Source of the DNA: Paenilisteria portnoyi
Lineage (GTDB): Bacteria; Bacillota; Bacilli; Lactobacillales; Listeriaceae
Direction of reading: 5' to 3'
NCBI RefSeq assembly: GCF_014322795.1
Contig: NZ_JAASTT010000001.1
Span: forward strand, 1-64,000
Length of the DNA stretch: 64,000 bases
The number at the start of each line of letters is the position of its first letter. Position 1 is the stretch's first letter. Of this stretch, positions 17,821 through 27,078 are shown in pieces. A program made the position numbers and the translations under genes. The notes under the pieces are model-generated. The model was not told where the DNA came from, made no database searches, and saw only the letters and a program-made list of their open reading frames with translations.

Positions 17821-18552
17821 ATGAGTTATGAATATTTTCCAAATTTCTATGATGCTCTCATGGACGAGGAGCTGTACGACAACTGGTTTTCTTTTGCAAC
17901 GCCCTATTTACCGAATAAAGGCGGAAAAGTGCTTGACGTCGCTTGTGGGACTGCTGAGCTGGCTGTCCGTTTGGCTAAACGTGGATTTGAAGTCACTGGT
18001 GTCGATTTATCAGAAGAAATGTTGAGCGTGGCCAGCGAAAAAGCGTTCCATGAAGAAGTTTCACTATTATTACTACAACAAGACATGTCAGAAATGGAGA
18101 AGTTAGATACGTTTGATCTGGTCACATGCTTTTGCGATTCGCTTAATTATTTAGAAACAGAAGAAGCGGTGCACGGGACATTACGCAGCGTCTACGAAAA
18201 CTTGAAAACAGATGGTGTATTTCTATTCGATGTTCATTCTATTTACAAAATGGACGAGCTTTTCAAAGATTACAGCTATGGAGATAGTGACGAAGAAATT
18301 TCATGCATTTGGAATTCCTTTGAAGGTGAATTTCCGCATTCTGTAGAACATGAATTAACCTTCTTTAAACAAGGCCCAGACGGCAGTTACGATCGTTATG
18401 ATGAGTTGCATAAAGAACGGACTTATCCAATTGATTGGTACAAAAAAGCGATACAGGCAACAGGATTTCGTAAAATAAAAATTTGCGCTGATTTTACGGA
18501 TTTTGAGCCTACTAAAACTAGTGAAAGAATCTTTTTCATATGCGAGAAATGA
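17821..18552 (+). CDS. yqeM: SAM-dependent methyltransferase YqeM
   Basis: 243 residues, class I methyltransferase. Motif I is VLDVACGTAELAVRLA near residue 38, motif II is VTGVDLSEEML, and FDLVTCFCDSLNYL follows. The substrate is unknown. It ends the cluster begun at yqeG, and its stop codon lies within the stem of the terminator at 18546-18577. Confidence 0.85.
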   Translation: MSYEYFPNFYDALMDEELYDNWFSFATPYLPNKGGKVLDVACGTAELAVRLAKRGFEVTGVDLSEEMLSVASEKAFHEEVSLLLLQQDMSEMEKLDTFDLVTCFCDSLNYLETEEAVHGTLRSVYENLKTDGVFLFDVHSIYKMDELFKDYSYGDSDEEISCIWNSFEGEFPHSVEHELTFFKQGPDGSYDRYDELHKERTYPIDWYKKAIQATGFRKIKICADFTDFEPTKTSERIFFICEK

Positions 18553-18577
18553 CTTTTTACCGTCATTTCTCTTTTTT
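18546..18577 (+). terminator. Terminator after yqeM
   Basis: GAAATGAC (18546-18553) pairs with GTCATTTC (18562-18569) and is followed by a T run to 18577. Confidence 0.88.
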
Positions 18578-18656
18578 TATGTTTTTGAGGTAGCAGAAGA
18601 GATAAAGGAAAAAGAACAAAGAGGGCGAATACTAATACTAAAGGCAGGTGATGAGC

Positions 18657-19274
18657 ATGTTAGAAAAATGGCAAGCATATAAGAAATACATTATTGGTGC
18701 GGCGATTATACTCATAGCCATGGGTTTCTTCTTTGTTACACAAAATCAAGAAGAACCAGTAGTTCCAGCAACTGTGGCCGCGAAAGAAGAACCAGTGAAG
18801 AGCGCTACAAAAGAGCAAGAAATAGTCTCGACTAAATCCCTTGTTGTGGATGTGAAAGGTGCAGTCAACAAACCTGGCGTCTATGAACTAGCGCCTGACA
18901 GTCGTGTAAAGGATGCGATTTTAAAAGCAGGGGGACTTTCAGCAGAGGCAGATGTGAAATTGCTTAATATGGCACAGAAAGTAACCGATGAGATGGTTAT
19001 TTATGCTGGGAAAGTAGGAGAAGAAGGTCTAGCGCCGGTCGCGACAGCGGGATCAGCACCAGCAGGAAGCGCGGATAGCACAAAGGTTAATATAAATACA
19101 GCGGATGTGACGACTTTGCAAACTATCCCTGGCATCGGAGCTGTAAAAGCGCAAGCCATCATTGATCATCGAGAAAAAGAAGGATTATTCACAACGATTG
19201 ACGATCTTTCCAAAGTCTCGGGAATCGGAGCTAAAACAGTAGAGCGATTAAGTGAGCATATTACAGTAGAATAA
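18657..19274 (+). CDS. comEA: Competence protein ComEA, DNA receptor
   Basis: 205 residues: one N-terminal membrane anchor (about 12-30), a SLBB domain (about 60-115, VDVKGAVNKPGVYELAPDSR), a flexible Ala/Gly-rich linker, and a C-terminal helix-hairpin-helix pair (VNINTADVTTLQTIPGIGAV and ISKVSGIGAKTV-like). It binds double-stranded DNA outside the membrane during transformation. The ATG at 18657 is 6 nt from AGGTG; GTG 18648 and ATG 18651 are too close. I saw no clear promoter or ComK box upstream. Confidence 0.94.
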   Translation: MLEKWQAYKKYIIGAAIILIAMGFFFVTQNQEEPVVPATVAAKEEPVKSATKEQEIVSTKSLVVDVKGAVNKPGVYELAPDSRVKDAILKAGGLSAEADVKLLNMAQKVTDEMVIYAGKVGEEGLAPVATAGSAPAGSADSTKVNINTADVTTLQTIPGIGAVKAQAIIDHREKEGLFTTIDDLSKVSGIGAKTVERLSEHITVE

Positions 19275-19282
19275 TAAAGCTA

Positions 19283-19312
19283 TTGACGAAGCGAATTCGA
19301 AAAGCATATACT
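19283..19312 (+). promoter_or_regulatory. Promoter of comEB
   Basis: TTGACG (19283-19288) and TATACT (19307-19312) with an 18-nt spacer. It implies that comEB and comEC can be expressed apart from comEA. Confidence 0.65.
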
Positions 19313-19344
19313 AAAAGCATCAATCTCTTAAAGGAGCGACAAAT

Positions 19345-19908
19345 ATGCAAAGAATAGCTTGGGATCAGTTCTTTTTGGCGCAAAGCCATCTAATATCTTC
19401 TAGGAGCACGTGTACACGTCTCATGGTTGGAGCAACAATTGTTCGGGATAAACGTATTATTGCAGGCGGCTACAACGGATCCATCGCTGGTGGGGACCAT
19501 TGTGACGAAGAAGGCTGTTATGTCGTGGAAGGACATTGTATACGTACGATTCATGCAGAGATGAACGCGATTTTACAATGCGCGAAGTTTGGCGCCTCCA
19601 CAGATAACGCTGAAATGTATGTGACGCACTTCCCTTGTATAGCATGTTGCAAATCGATTATTCAAGCGGGGATTAAAGCAGTTTACTATGCGAAAGATTA
19701 CAAAAATCATCCGTATGCGATGGAGCTTTTTGAACGGGCTGATGTAGTTATCAAGAAAATACCATTTGATGAGCATGTGCTAAATAATGCGGCTCAAATC
19801 GAACAAAGCGTTATACAGACGGTACAAGAAGTGTTGCAACAAGAGGAAGTGCCAGCATCAACAATTGCCCACCTAGAAGATCAACTACGACAACAGTTTT
19901 TAAAATAA
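19345..19908 (+). CDS. comEB: dCMP deaminase ComEB
   Basis: 187 residues. The zinc-dependent deaminase motifs are HAEMNAIL and PCIACCKSII, with ATIVRDKRIIAGGYNGS before them. It deaminates dCMP to dUMP for thymidylate synthesis; in the com locus its role in DNA uptake is unproven. It has its own promoter. The comEC start region begins right after its stop. Confidence 0.93.
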   Translation: MQRIAWDQFFLAQSHLISSRSTCTRLMVGATIVRDKRIIAGGYNGSIAGGDHCDEEGCYVVEGHCIRTIHAEMNAILQCAKFGASTDNAEMYVTHFPCIACCKSIIQAGIKAVYYAKDYKNHPYAMELFERADVVIKKIPFDEHVLNNAAQIEQSVIQTVQEVLQQEEVPASTIAHLEDQLRQQFLK

Positions 19909-19914
19909 AGTGAG

Positions 19915-22176
19915 GTGAGGACTATAGAACGTCTTTTTTTGACGATAGCTGTAGCCATTATTCTCGCTGTAATATGTGTGTTTATTTCGATTAAGACTCT
20001 TTTGTTATTTGGCGTCCTACTTGTAATCTCGTTTTTGCTTAAGCGAAACCAATTAGTAGTTTTTTTCAGCCTTACCCTCGTGGCAGGAGGTTTTTTCTGG
20101 TTTTTTGATGATCAGAATCATTCTCAATTTCAAGCAGGAGATATAGACGGAACCGTTACTTTAAATGATGGAATTGTGATTGATGGAGATGCTTTTCGCG
20201 CGCAGATTTTATACAAGGGCGAGCGTTTTCAATTAAGCTATAAAATCGCCAGCGAACAAGAACAGCAGCGATTTATGAAGTTGAATTATGGGGACGAGTT
20301 GCAAGTAAGTGGTACATTAGAAATGCCAGAAAAGAATCGTAATAAGGACCAATTTAATTATCAGGAATTTTTGTATCGAAAGCAAGTCCACTGGCTGTTA
20401 AAGGCGAACGCTGTAAAACCACTTACTGAGAAAAGTGCATCATGGTTGCATCATTTGAAAAACTTCCGAAAATCTCAACTCGAAAAAATAGATACGGGAT
20501 TAGATTCGCAAATTGCCCCCTATGTGGCGTCGCTCATATACGGAGATCGAACCACTGTAGAGACTTCTGTTTATGAAAGCTATCAACGTTTAGGCGTAGT
20601 CCATCTTCTCGCGATATCAGGATTACATGTGAATTTAGTTATTTCTGGATTCTTACTACTGTTTCGCCGTCTCGGATGTCAAATTGAAAAAACGGCGATA
20701 GTCATGATTTGTTTATTACCATTATACTGCCTAATGACAGGAGCGAACCCGCCTGTTGTGCGAGCAGGAATAATGACCATTTGTTTGATGATAGGTAGAT
20801 TGTCGCCGATTCGTGTGACATCACTCCAAGCGCTCTGTTTTAGCTTCATTTTTGTTTTCCTCTTAAATCCGTATTGCGTGTTTGAAATTGGCTTTCAACT
20901 TTCCTATGCCGTTTCGTTTGCCATTATTTTATCTGGACGGAAAATTATGCGAAAAGTATCTTCTAACTTGTTGAGTTCACTCTATATCTCTCTTATTTCT
21001 ACGGTCTCGGGCATCGCGATTATGAGTTATCATTTTTATGAGTTTTCCATTGTGGGTGTGTTTCTAAATATTATTTATGTACCACTGTTTACGTTTATAC
21101 TTCTGCCATTAAGTTTTTTAGCAATCTTTTTCTTGAATATAGTCCCCGTCCTACTTTTCATTCCTACGGCTATCATGAAAATAGCAGTTAGTTTATCAGA
21201 AAACCTCGCTTCTGCCTTGCAAAATATGCCCTTCACAATGTGGGTGACAGGAAGGGCGAGTCCTATTGTATTGGCAGTTTTATTCCTACTTACTTTGTAT
21301 TTTTTCTATAGTTGGGAGAAGACTGGAAAAGTTTGTCGTTACTTGCTCCCAATCGCGCTATGTCTTGTGATAGGGACGGTCAATATCACTGGGAAAGTGT
21401 CTATTATTGATATCGGACAAGGAGATAGTATTCTGATTCAGTTACCGTGGAACAAAGGCACATACGTGATTGATGTAGGCGGACAAATGGCTTTCGACAA
21501 AGAGAAGTGGGCGGAACGAAAAGCGCCATTCTCTGTTGGAAAAAATATTGTGACACCAGTGTTGAAATCCAAGGGTATTTCGAAACTAGACAAACTGATT
21601 GTGACACACAGCGACGCAGATCATATGGAGGGGCTAATCGATGTAGGTAAGTCGATTCAAATCAAAGAACTCATTTATGCAGAAGGCGGCGAAACAAAAA
21701 GCATTATGAAAAAAGCCTTGCAAGCTCTTCCAAATGTTCCGGCAAAAGCCGTACTTGCTGGCTATAGCTGGGCAAAAGGTGAGGCTACTTTCCAAGTTAT
21801 TAGCCCAACTGAAAGAGGCGAAGGTGGTAACAATGATTCTATCGTAATTGCCGCAGTGTTAGATAAGAAAAGGTGGTTATTTACAGGAGATATTGAGATG
21901 GAGACGGAGCAAGCTCTACTTGAAAACCCACTTATCCAGGCAGATATATTGAAAGTGGGACATCATGGCAGTAAAACCTCAACAACACCAGCATTTATTG
22001 ATAAAGTGAAACCCGTGATATCACTTATTTCTTGTGGAGTGGACAATCGCTTTGGGCATCCTCGAATCGAAACGCTCCAAACGCTTGAAGCTGCAAATAG
22101 CGCTATTTATCGCACTGACCAGCAAGGAGAAATAATCTATACTTTTTCAAAAGGATTTAGCTTTGGATTAGAATGA
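19915..22176 (+). CDS. comEC: DNA uptake channel protein ComEC/Rec2
   Basis: About 750 residues with three parts: N-terminal membrane segments and a DUF4131 region (1-170), a Competence membrane domain (VVHLLAISGLHVNLVISGF near 240 and many helices to about 480), and a C-terminal metallo-beta-lactamase-like domain with DIGQGDSILIQLP, HSDADHMEGL and VGHHGSKTSTTP. It forms the transmembrane channel for single-stranded DNA. In L. monocytogenes Com proteins also aid phagosomal escape. The start is unsettled: GTG 19915 lies inside the ribosome site GAGGTGAGG, and the best-spaced codon is ATA at 19924. Confidence 0.93.
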   Translation: MRTIERLFLTIAVAIILAVICVFISIKTLLLFGVLLVISFLLKRNQLVVFFSLTLVAGGFFWFFDDQNHSQFQAGDIDGTVTLNDGIVIDGDAFRAQILYKGERFQLSYKIASEQEQQRFMKLNYGDELQVSGTLEMPEKNRNKDQFNYQEFLYRKQVHWLLKANAVKPLTEKSASWLHHLKNFRKSQLEKIDTGLDSQIAPYVASLIYGDRTTVETSVYESYQRLGVVHLLAISGLHVNLVISGFLLLFRRLGCQIEKTAIVMICLLPLYCLMTGANPPVVRAGIMTICLMIGRLSPIRVTSLQALCFSFIFVFLLNPYCVFEIGFQLSYAVSFAIILSGRKIMRKVSSNLLSSLYISLISTVSGIAIMSYHFYEFSIVGVFLNIIYVPLFTFILLPLSFLAIFFLNIVPVLLFIPTAIMKIAVSLSENLASALQNMPFTMWVTGRASPIVLAVLFLLTLYFFYSWEKTGKVCRYLLPIALCLVIGTVNITGKVSIIDIGQGDSILIQLPWNKGTYVIDVGGQMAFDKEKWAERKAPFSVGKNIVTPVLKSKGISKLDKLIVTHSDADHMEGLIDVGKSIQIKELIYAEGGETKSIMKKALQALPNVPAKAVLAGYSWAKGEATFQVISPTERGEGGNNDSIVIAAVLDKKRWLFTGDIEMETEQALLENPLIQADILKVGHHGSKTSTTPAFIDKVKPVISLISCGVDNRFGHPRIETLQTLEAANSAIYRTDQQGEIIYTFSKGFSFGLE

Positions 22177-22248
22177 AATTTCCACTTGCGTAAAGCTCTT
22201 TCTTGATTTACGATAGGATAGAGATATGTGGGAAGGTGATGGCGATTC

Positions 22249-23286
22249 ATGATTTCGGATTGGAAGAAAATAGAGAAAAAACAGTTTGCCCCAGTTTATC
22301 TGATTATCGGGACAGAAGATTATATTATTAACGAGACGAAGAAGCGGCTCGTAGCAGGGATTTTAGATGCAGAGGATACAGATTTTAATTACGCTAATTT
22401 TGATTTGGACGAAACGGCTATCGAGCAAGTTGTGGAGGAGGCAGAAACGATTCCTTTTTTTGGCGATCGCCGCTTGATTATTGCGTCTAATCCGTCCTTT
22501 TTGACATCAGAGAAAACCAAAAGTAAGATTGAGCATCGGACTGCGCGTTTAGAAGACTATTTGAATGAGCCGGTAGATTATTCGATTTTGGTTTTTGTGG
22601 CTAGGGTAGAGAAGTTAGACGAACGAAAAAAATTAACAAAACTGCTTAAAAAGCAAGCGACGATAATCGATGCTAAGCGTCCAAATGAGGCAGAATTACG
22701 CAAATGGTTACAAGGTGTGAGCGATGCTAATGAGTTCAAAATGGACAATGTTGCAACAGATCGACTCATAGAATTAACAGGTGGGCAATTAACAACGGCT
22801 ATGAACGAATTAGATAAACTGATGTTGTATAAATTGGAAGAACGAGCGATTCATATAGCGGACGTAGAGGGTCTGGTTGTCAGATCTTTGGAGCAGAACA
22901 TCTTTTTGCTACTCGACAAAATGATTGCCCTAGACATAGGTGGCGCGCTAAGCATTTATTACGATTTACTCAAACAAAAAGAAGAGCCAATCAAAATACT
23001 AGCTCTTATCGCGAGTCAGTTTCGTCTGCTAACACAAATTAAATTATTAGAAAAACAAGGATTCAGCCAGCAACAAGTAGCTCAAAAATTAAAAGTGCAT
23101 CCATTCAGGGTTAAAATAGGTGCCAGACAAGCCAAAAGTTTCGCCTATCAGGAACTAACCTCGATTTTAGAGAAATTAGCTCAGATGGATTTTGAAATGA
23201 AGACGGGTTATGGTGACAAAGCGCAAAAATTGGAATGGTTCTTCTTTTCTCTTCAAGATCAAAGAAAAATGCAGCGATCGAATTAA
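22249..23286 (+). CDS. holA: DNA polymerase III delta subunit
   Basis: 345 residues: N-terminal PVYLIIGTEDYIINETKKRL, a central FFGDRRLIIASNP strand and a C-terminal helical collar domain containing LALIASQFRLLTQIKLL. HolA opens the sliding clamp in the clamp-loader complex. The ATG at 22249 follows GGAAGGTGATGG. It converges on rpsT, with a bidirectional terminator between them. Bases 23287-23360 hold nothing I recognise. Confidence 0.95.
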   Translation: MISDWKKIEKKQFAPVYLIIGTEDYIINETKKRLVAGILDAEDTDFNYANFDLDETAIEQVVEEAETIPFFGDRRLIIASNPSFLTSEKTKSKIEHRTARLEDYLNEPVDYSILVFVARVEKLDERKKLTKLLKKQATIIDAKRPNEAELRKWLQGVSDANEFKMDNVATDRLIELTGGQLTTAMNELDKLMLYKLEERAIHIADVEGLVVRSLEQNIFLLLDKMIALDIGGALSIYYDLLKQKEEPIKILALIASQFRLLTQIKLLEKQGFSQQQVAQKLKVHPFRVKIGARQAKSFAYQELTSILEKLAQMDFEMKTGYGDKAQKLEWFFFSLQDQRKMQRSN

Positions 23287-23360
23287 ATATTTGGATGGAA
23301 GTGTGTATGTTGCTAGTCATGAGGTCCTGATGATGCGGGCACTTTCAGATTCCAGTAACA

Positions 23361-23395
23361 GCAAAAAAACATCACACGGTGTGTGATGTTTTTGC
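23361..23395. terminator. Bidirectional terminator between holA and rpsT
   Basis: CATCACAC (23370-23377) pairs with GTGTGATG (23381-23388). The stem is flanked by an A run on the left and a T run on the right, so it can end both convergent transcripts. Confidence 0.9.
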
Positions 23396-23409
23396 GATTA
23401 AGAATCGTA

Positions 23410-23664
23410 TTATTTAGCTAATTTTTTAGCTAAGCGAGATTTATTGCGTGCTGCATTGTTTTTGTGAAGTAGACCTTTGCTTACCGCACTATCCAACTTT
23501 TTGCTAGCTGCAACATATAATTCTTGCGCGTTGTCTGCATTGTTTTCTGCAGCTTGCTCGAATTTCTTAACAGCTGTACGCATTGCAGTACGTTGAGATG
23601 TGTTACGGCTATTGCGAGTTTCAGTTGTTTTTACACGTTTGATTGCTGATTTAATATTTGGCAT
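23410..23664 (-). CDS. rpsT: 30S ribosomal protein S20 (bS20)
   Basis: 84 residues, lysine- and arginine-rich, starting [20 protein letters not shown], the classic S20 opening. It binds 16S rRNA early in 30S assembly. The ATG at 23664 is 6 nt from GGAGGTG; an ATG three codons upstream is only 1 nt from it. It is transcribed alone from the promoter at 23744-23772. Confidence 0.97.
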   Translation of the reverse strand: MPNIKSAIKRVKTTETRNSRNTSQRTAMRTAVKKFEQAAENNADNAQELYVAASKKLDSAVSKGLLHKNNAARNKSRLAKKLAK

Positions 23665-23743
23665 TTCATTCACCTCCGCCCAAAATTATGAGGTAGTATC
23701 TTATATATACCATACCCTTCAAAATTACACTAGAACAAATGCT

Positions 23744-23772
23744 ATTATACCTAAACACGGCGGATATTGCAA
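23744..23772 (-). promoter_or_regulatory. Promoter of rpsT
   Basis: On the minus strand, TTGCAA (23772-23767) and TATAAT (23749-23744) are 17 nt apart. About 70 nt of leader precedes the start. Confidence 0.8.
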
Positions 23773-23821
23773 TATTACTTTACTAATTTATTTATTTTTT
23801 CACGAAAAAAGTCGGAAGTGA

Positions 23822-23850
23822 TTGAAAATAGCGAGCTCTACTGATATAAT
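23822..23850 (+). promoter_or_regulatory. Promoter of lepA
   Basis: TTGAAA (23822-23827) and TATAAT (23845-23850) with a 17-nt spacer, 57 nt before the lepA start. Confidence 0.85.
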
Positions 23851-23906
23851 CTATCTTAGCTTGCCATCGTTTTAATAAGATGAGTTCGAATTCGGGAGCT
23901 GGAGAA

Positions 23907-25730
23907 ATGAAGAAAGAAGAAATGCTAGAAAGACAAAAGAAAATAAGAAATTTTTCGATAATAGCGCATATTGACCATGGTAAATCAACGCTTGCCGATC
24001 GTATCCTCGAAATGACGAATGCATTGACGCATCGTGAAATGAAGGCGCAATTGCTTGATTCGATGGATTTGGAGCGTGAGCGTGGTATTACTATCAAGCT
24101 GAACGCTGTGGAATTATCGTATACTGCCAAAGATGGCGAAACATATATTTTTCACTTGATTGATACGCCAGGGCATGTCGATTTCACGTATGAAGTTTCG
24201 CGTAGTTTAGCGGCGTGTGAAGGTGCTATTCTAGTTGTGGATGCGGCGCAAGGTATTGAGGCTCAAACGCTCGCCAATGTTTACTTGGCACTAGACAATG
24301 ATTTGGAAATTATGCCTGTTATTAATAAAATTGATCTTCCGGCAGCAGAACCGGAGCGTGTTCGTGCTGAAATTGAGGATGTTATTGGCTTGGATGCATC
24401 GGATGCGGTACTTGCTTCTGCAAAATCTGGTATTGGGATTGAGGATATTCTGGAGCAAGTGGTTGCGAAAATCCCTGCACCAACTGGGGATATCGATGCT
24501 CCGTTACAAGCGCTTATTTTTGATTCTGTCTTTGATGCATATCGCGGTGTTATTGCGAATATTCGGATTATGCAAGGATCGGTTAAAGCGGGAGACAAGA
24601 TCCGAATGATGGCCAATGGTCGTGAATTTGAGGTGACGGAAGTTGGTGTGTTTACGCCGAAATCGACACCTAGAGATCAACTTATGGTTGGGGATGTTGG
24701 CTATCTAACTGCTGCGATTAAAAATGTGAGTGACACAAGTGTTGGGGATACAATCACGCTTGCGAATAACCCGGCATCGGAAGCTTTACCTGGTTATCGT
24801 AAGTTAAATCCAATGGTTTATTGCGGTTTATATCCGATTGACTCGGCGAAATACAATGATTTACGTGATGCGCTTGAAAAACTGGAATTGAATGATTCTG
24901 CACTTCAATATGAGGCGGAGACTTCACAGGCTCTCGGTTTTGGTTTCCGTTGTGGGTTCCTTGGGTTGCTTCATATGGAAATTATTCAAGAGCGTATCGA
25001 GCGGGAATTTAATATTGATTTAATTACAACTGCACCAAGTGTTATCTATCATGTGAATTTGACAGATGGTTCTAAAGTGGTGGTTGATAATCCTGCTGAA
25101 ATGCCAGAACAAGGGGTTATTGACTCTGTTGAGGAGCCCTATGTGAAAGCGACGATTATGGTACCAAACGATTACGTGGGGGCTGTCATGGAGCTTGCGC
25201 AAAATAAACGTGGAAACTTCATGACCATGGAGTATTTAGATGATATTCGGGTGAGTGTTATTTATGAAATGCCACTTTCAGAGATTGTGTATGACTTTTT
25301 CGATCAGTTGAAATCGGGTACGAAGGGTTATGCTTCGTTTGATTATGAATTAATTGGTTACCGTGAATCGAAACTCGTGAAGATGGATATCGTGTTAAAT
25401 AATGAGAAAGTCGATGCGCTTAGCTTTATTGTCCATCGTGATTTCTCTTATGAACGTGGGAAAATTATCGTAGAAAAACTGAAAGAATTGATTCCAAGAC
25501 AACAGTTCGAAGTTCCGATTCAAGCAGCGATTAGTACAAAGATTGTCGCGCGCTCAACGATTAAGGCGCTTCGGAAAAACGTACTTGCTAAATGTTATGG
25601 TGGGGACGTGTCTCGGAAACGGAAACTTTTAGAGAAGCAAAAAGAAGGTAAGAAACGTATGAAGTCCATTGGTTCGGTAGACGTACCACAAGAAGCTTTC
25701 ATGGCTATCTTGAAAATGGATGATAAATAA
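23907..25730 (+). CDS. lepA: Elongation factor 4 (LepA)
   Basis: 607 residues. The GTPase domain has [13 protein letters not shown] (P-loop), RERGITIK (switch I) and DTPGHVDF (G3). The C-terminal LepA-specific part ends [18 protein letters not shown]4 binds ribosomes, can back-translocate tRNAs, and has been linked to initiation and 30S maturation. The ATG at 23907 follows GGGAGCTGGAGAA; an ATG at 23880 has no ribosome site. Confidence 0.97.
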   Translation: MKKEEMLERQKKIRNFSIIAHIDHGKSTLADRILEMTNALTHREMKAQLLDSMDLERERGITIKLNAVELSYTAKDGETYIFHLIDTPGHVDFTYEVSRSLAACEGAILVVDAAQGIEAQTLANVYLALDNDLEIMPVINKIDLPAAEPERVRAEIEDVIGLDASDAVLASAKSGIGIEDILEQVVAKIPAPTGDIDAPLQALIFDSVFDAYRGVIANIRIMQGSVKAGDKIRMMANGREFEVTEVGVFTPKSTPRDQLMVGDVGYLTAAIKNVSDTSVGDTITLANNPASEALPGYRKLNPMVYCGLYPIDSAKYNDLRDALEKLELNDSALQYEAETSQALGFGFRCGFLGLLHMEIIQERIEREFNIDLITTAPSVIYHVNLTDGSKVVVDNPAEMPEQGVIDSVEEPYVKATIMVPNDYVGAVMELAQNKRGNFMTMEYLDDIRVSVIYEMPLSEIVYDFFDQLKSGTKGYASFDYELIGYRESKLVKMDIVLNNEKVDALSFIVHRDFSYERGKIIVEKLKELIPRQQFEVPIQAAISTKIVARSTIKALRKNVLAKCYGGDVSRKRKLLEKQKEGKKRMKSIGSVDVPQEAFMAILKMDDK

Positions 25731-25739
25731 AGATTGGAC

Positions 25740-25793
25740 GAAAAAGCGACTTTATCTTGCTCCCGTTGGACAGGAGAAGTTCGCTTTTTCTCC
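25740..25793 (+). terminator. Terminator after lepA
   Basis: GAAAAAGCGA (25740-25749) pairs with TCGCTTTTTC (25781-25790), with a further inner stem-loop. The T-rich right arm acts as the tail. Confidence 0.7.
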
Positions 25794-25815
25794 TTAAGGA
25801 AATGAGTGTATAAGA

Positions 25816-26943
25816 ATGACCGCGATATATATTCACATCCCATTTTGCGAACATATTTGTTATTACTGTGATTTCAATAAAGTTTTTCTGGAAGGGCAAC
25901 CAGTCGATGAGTATGTAGATTTGCTGATTAAAGAGATGGAAATGGTGACGGCGAAACATGCGATGGAGCCGGTGGAGACGGTTTTTGTTGGTGGTGGGAC
26001 GCCTACGACATTGACGGAAGCGCAACTCGTAAAGCTCTGTTCGGCTGTTCAACATCTTTTTCCGCTAACGGAGGATGCAGAATTTAGCTTCGAGGCTAAT
26101 CCTGGGGACTTGTCGCTGAGCAAGTTGCAAGTGATGAAAGATCATGGCGTGAATCGCTTGAGCATGGGAGTTCAAAGCTTCAATAATGAATTGCTGAAAA
26201 AAATTGGACGGATTCATACGGTCGATGATGTATATCAATCGGTGAATAATGCGAAACAAGTTGGCTTTGAGAATGTAAGCATTGACTTGATTTTTAGTTT
26301 GCCGGGCCAGACGGAAGCAGACTTTGAGGATACACTGACGAAAGCTTTGAATCTGGATTTACCGCATTACTCTGCGTATTCCCTTATCATTGAGCCGAAG
26401 ACAATTTTCTATAATTTGATGCGAAAAGGGAAGTTGCTCCTTCCTGGTGAAGATGCTGAGGCTAATATGTATGAGATGCTGATGAGCACGATGGAAGAGC
26501 GCGGGCGTAAGCAATATGAAATCAGCAATTTTGCGAAACTGGGTTTTGAAAGTAGGCATAATATCGTTTATTGGAGCAATGAGCATTATTTTGGTTTCGG
26601 CGCGGGAGCTCACGGTTACATCGGTGAGACGCGTTACGCAAACTATGGTCCACTGAAAAAATACATGCAACCGCTCGAAAAGGATGAACTGCCAACTTTC
26701 CAACAAAAAGAACTGACATTGAAAGAAAAGATGGAGGAAGAAATGTTTCTCGGATTGCGAAAAGTAGCGGGTGTTGATAAGGCGCATTTTCAAGCTAAAT
26801 TTGGTCAGGCACTTGATACGACTTTTGCGCGGGCGATTGATAAAACGGTTGAAAAGGGCTGGCTAGAATCTACGCCAGAAAGTGTTCGACTTACGAGACG
26901 TGGGAGGTTCCTAGGGAATAATGTTTTCCAAGAATTTTTATAG
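25816..26943 (+). CDS. hemW: HemW-type radical SAM protein (heme chaperone)
   Basis: 375 residues. The radical SAM motif C11-xxx-C15-xx-C18 lies in IPFCEHICYYCDFNK. The residue two after the third Cys is Phe, where coproporphyrinogen dehydrogenase HemN has a fourth Cys, so the HemW assignment is preferred. GVNRLSMGVQSF and SIDLIFSLPGQT are family blocks. HemW binds heme and delivers it to respiratory enzymes; older annotations call it hemN. It precedes hrcA by a terminator and a separate promoter. Confidence 0.92.
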   Translation: MTAIYIHIPFCEHICYYCDFNKVFLEGQPVDEYVDLLIKEMEMVTAKHAMEPVETVFVGGGTPTTLTEAQLVKLCSAVQHLFPLTEDAEFSFEANPGDLSLSKLQVMKDHGVNRLSMGVQSFNNELLKKIGRIHTVDDVYQSVNNAKQVGFENVSIDLIFSLPGQTEADFEDTLTKALNLDLPHYSAYSLIIEPKTIFYNLMRKGKLLLPGEDAEANMYEMLMSTMEERGRKQYEISNFAKLGFESRHNIVYWSNEHYFGFGAGAHGYIGETRYANYGPLKKYMQPLEKDELPTFQQKELTLKEKMEEEMFLGLRKVAGVDKAHFQAKFGQALDTTFARAIDKTVEKGWLESTPESVRLTRRGRFLGNNVFQEFL

Positions 26944-26946
26944 AAG

Positions 26947-26995
26947 CACTGGATTTCGGCTAATTACTACTTTAGTCTGAAATCGAGTGTTTTTT
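26947..26995 (+). terminator. Terminator after hemW
   Basis: CACTGGATTTC (26947-26957) pairs with GAAATCGAGTG (26979-26989) with one mismatch, followed by six T residues. Confidence 0.85.
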
Positions 26996-26996
26996 G

Positions 26997-27025
26997 TTGA
27001 CAGTAGACGGTCATAGTGGTAAATT
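26997..27025 (+). promoter_or_regulatory. Sigma-A promoter of the hrcA-dnaJ heat-shock operon
   Basis: TTGACA (26997-27002) and TAAATT (27020-27025), 17-nt spacer. A TATAAT also occurs at 27026-27031 but lacks a matching -35. The CIRCE element lies just downstream. Confidence 0.75.
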
Positions 27026-27036
27026 TATAATTGTAT

Positions 27037-27063
27037 TTAGCACTTAAACCTATCGAGTGCTAA
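27037..27063 (+). promoter_or_regulatory. CIRCE operator bound by HrcA
   Basis: Exact consensus: TTAGCACTT (27037-27045), nine spacer bases, GAGTGCTAA (27055-27063). HrcA binding here represses the operon, with GroE and heat controlling HrcA activity. Confidence 0.98.
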
Positions 27064-27078
27064 AAAGAGGTGATAGAT

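Noticed and set aside
25816-26943. Coproporphyrinogen dehydrogenase HemN
   Set aside because: The fourth Cys of the HemN motif is replaced by Phe and the long HemN N-terminus is absent, so HemW is preferred.
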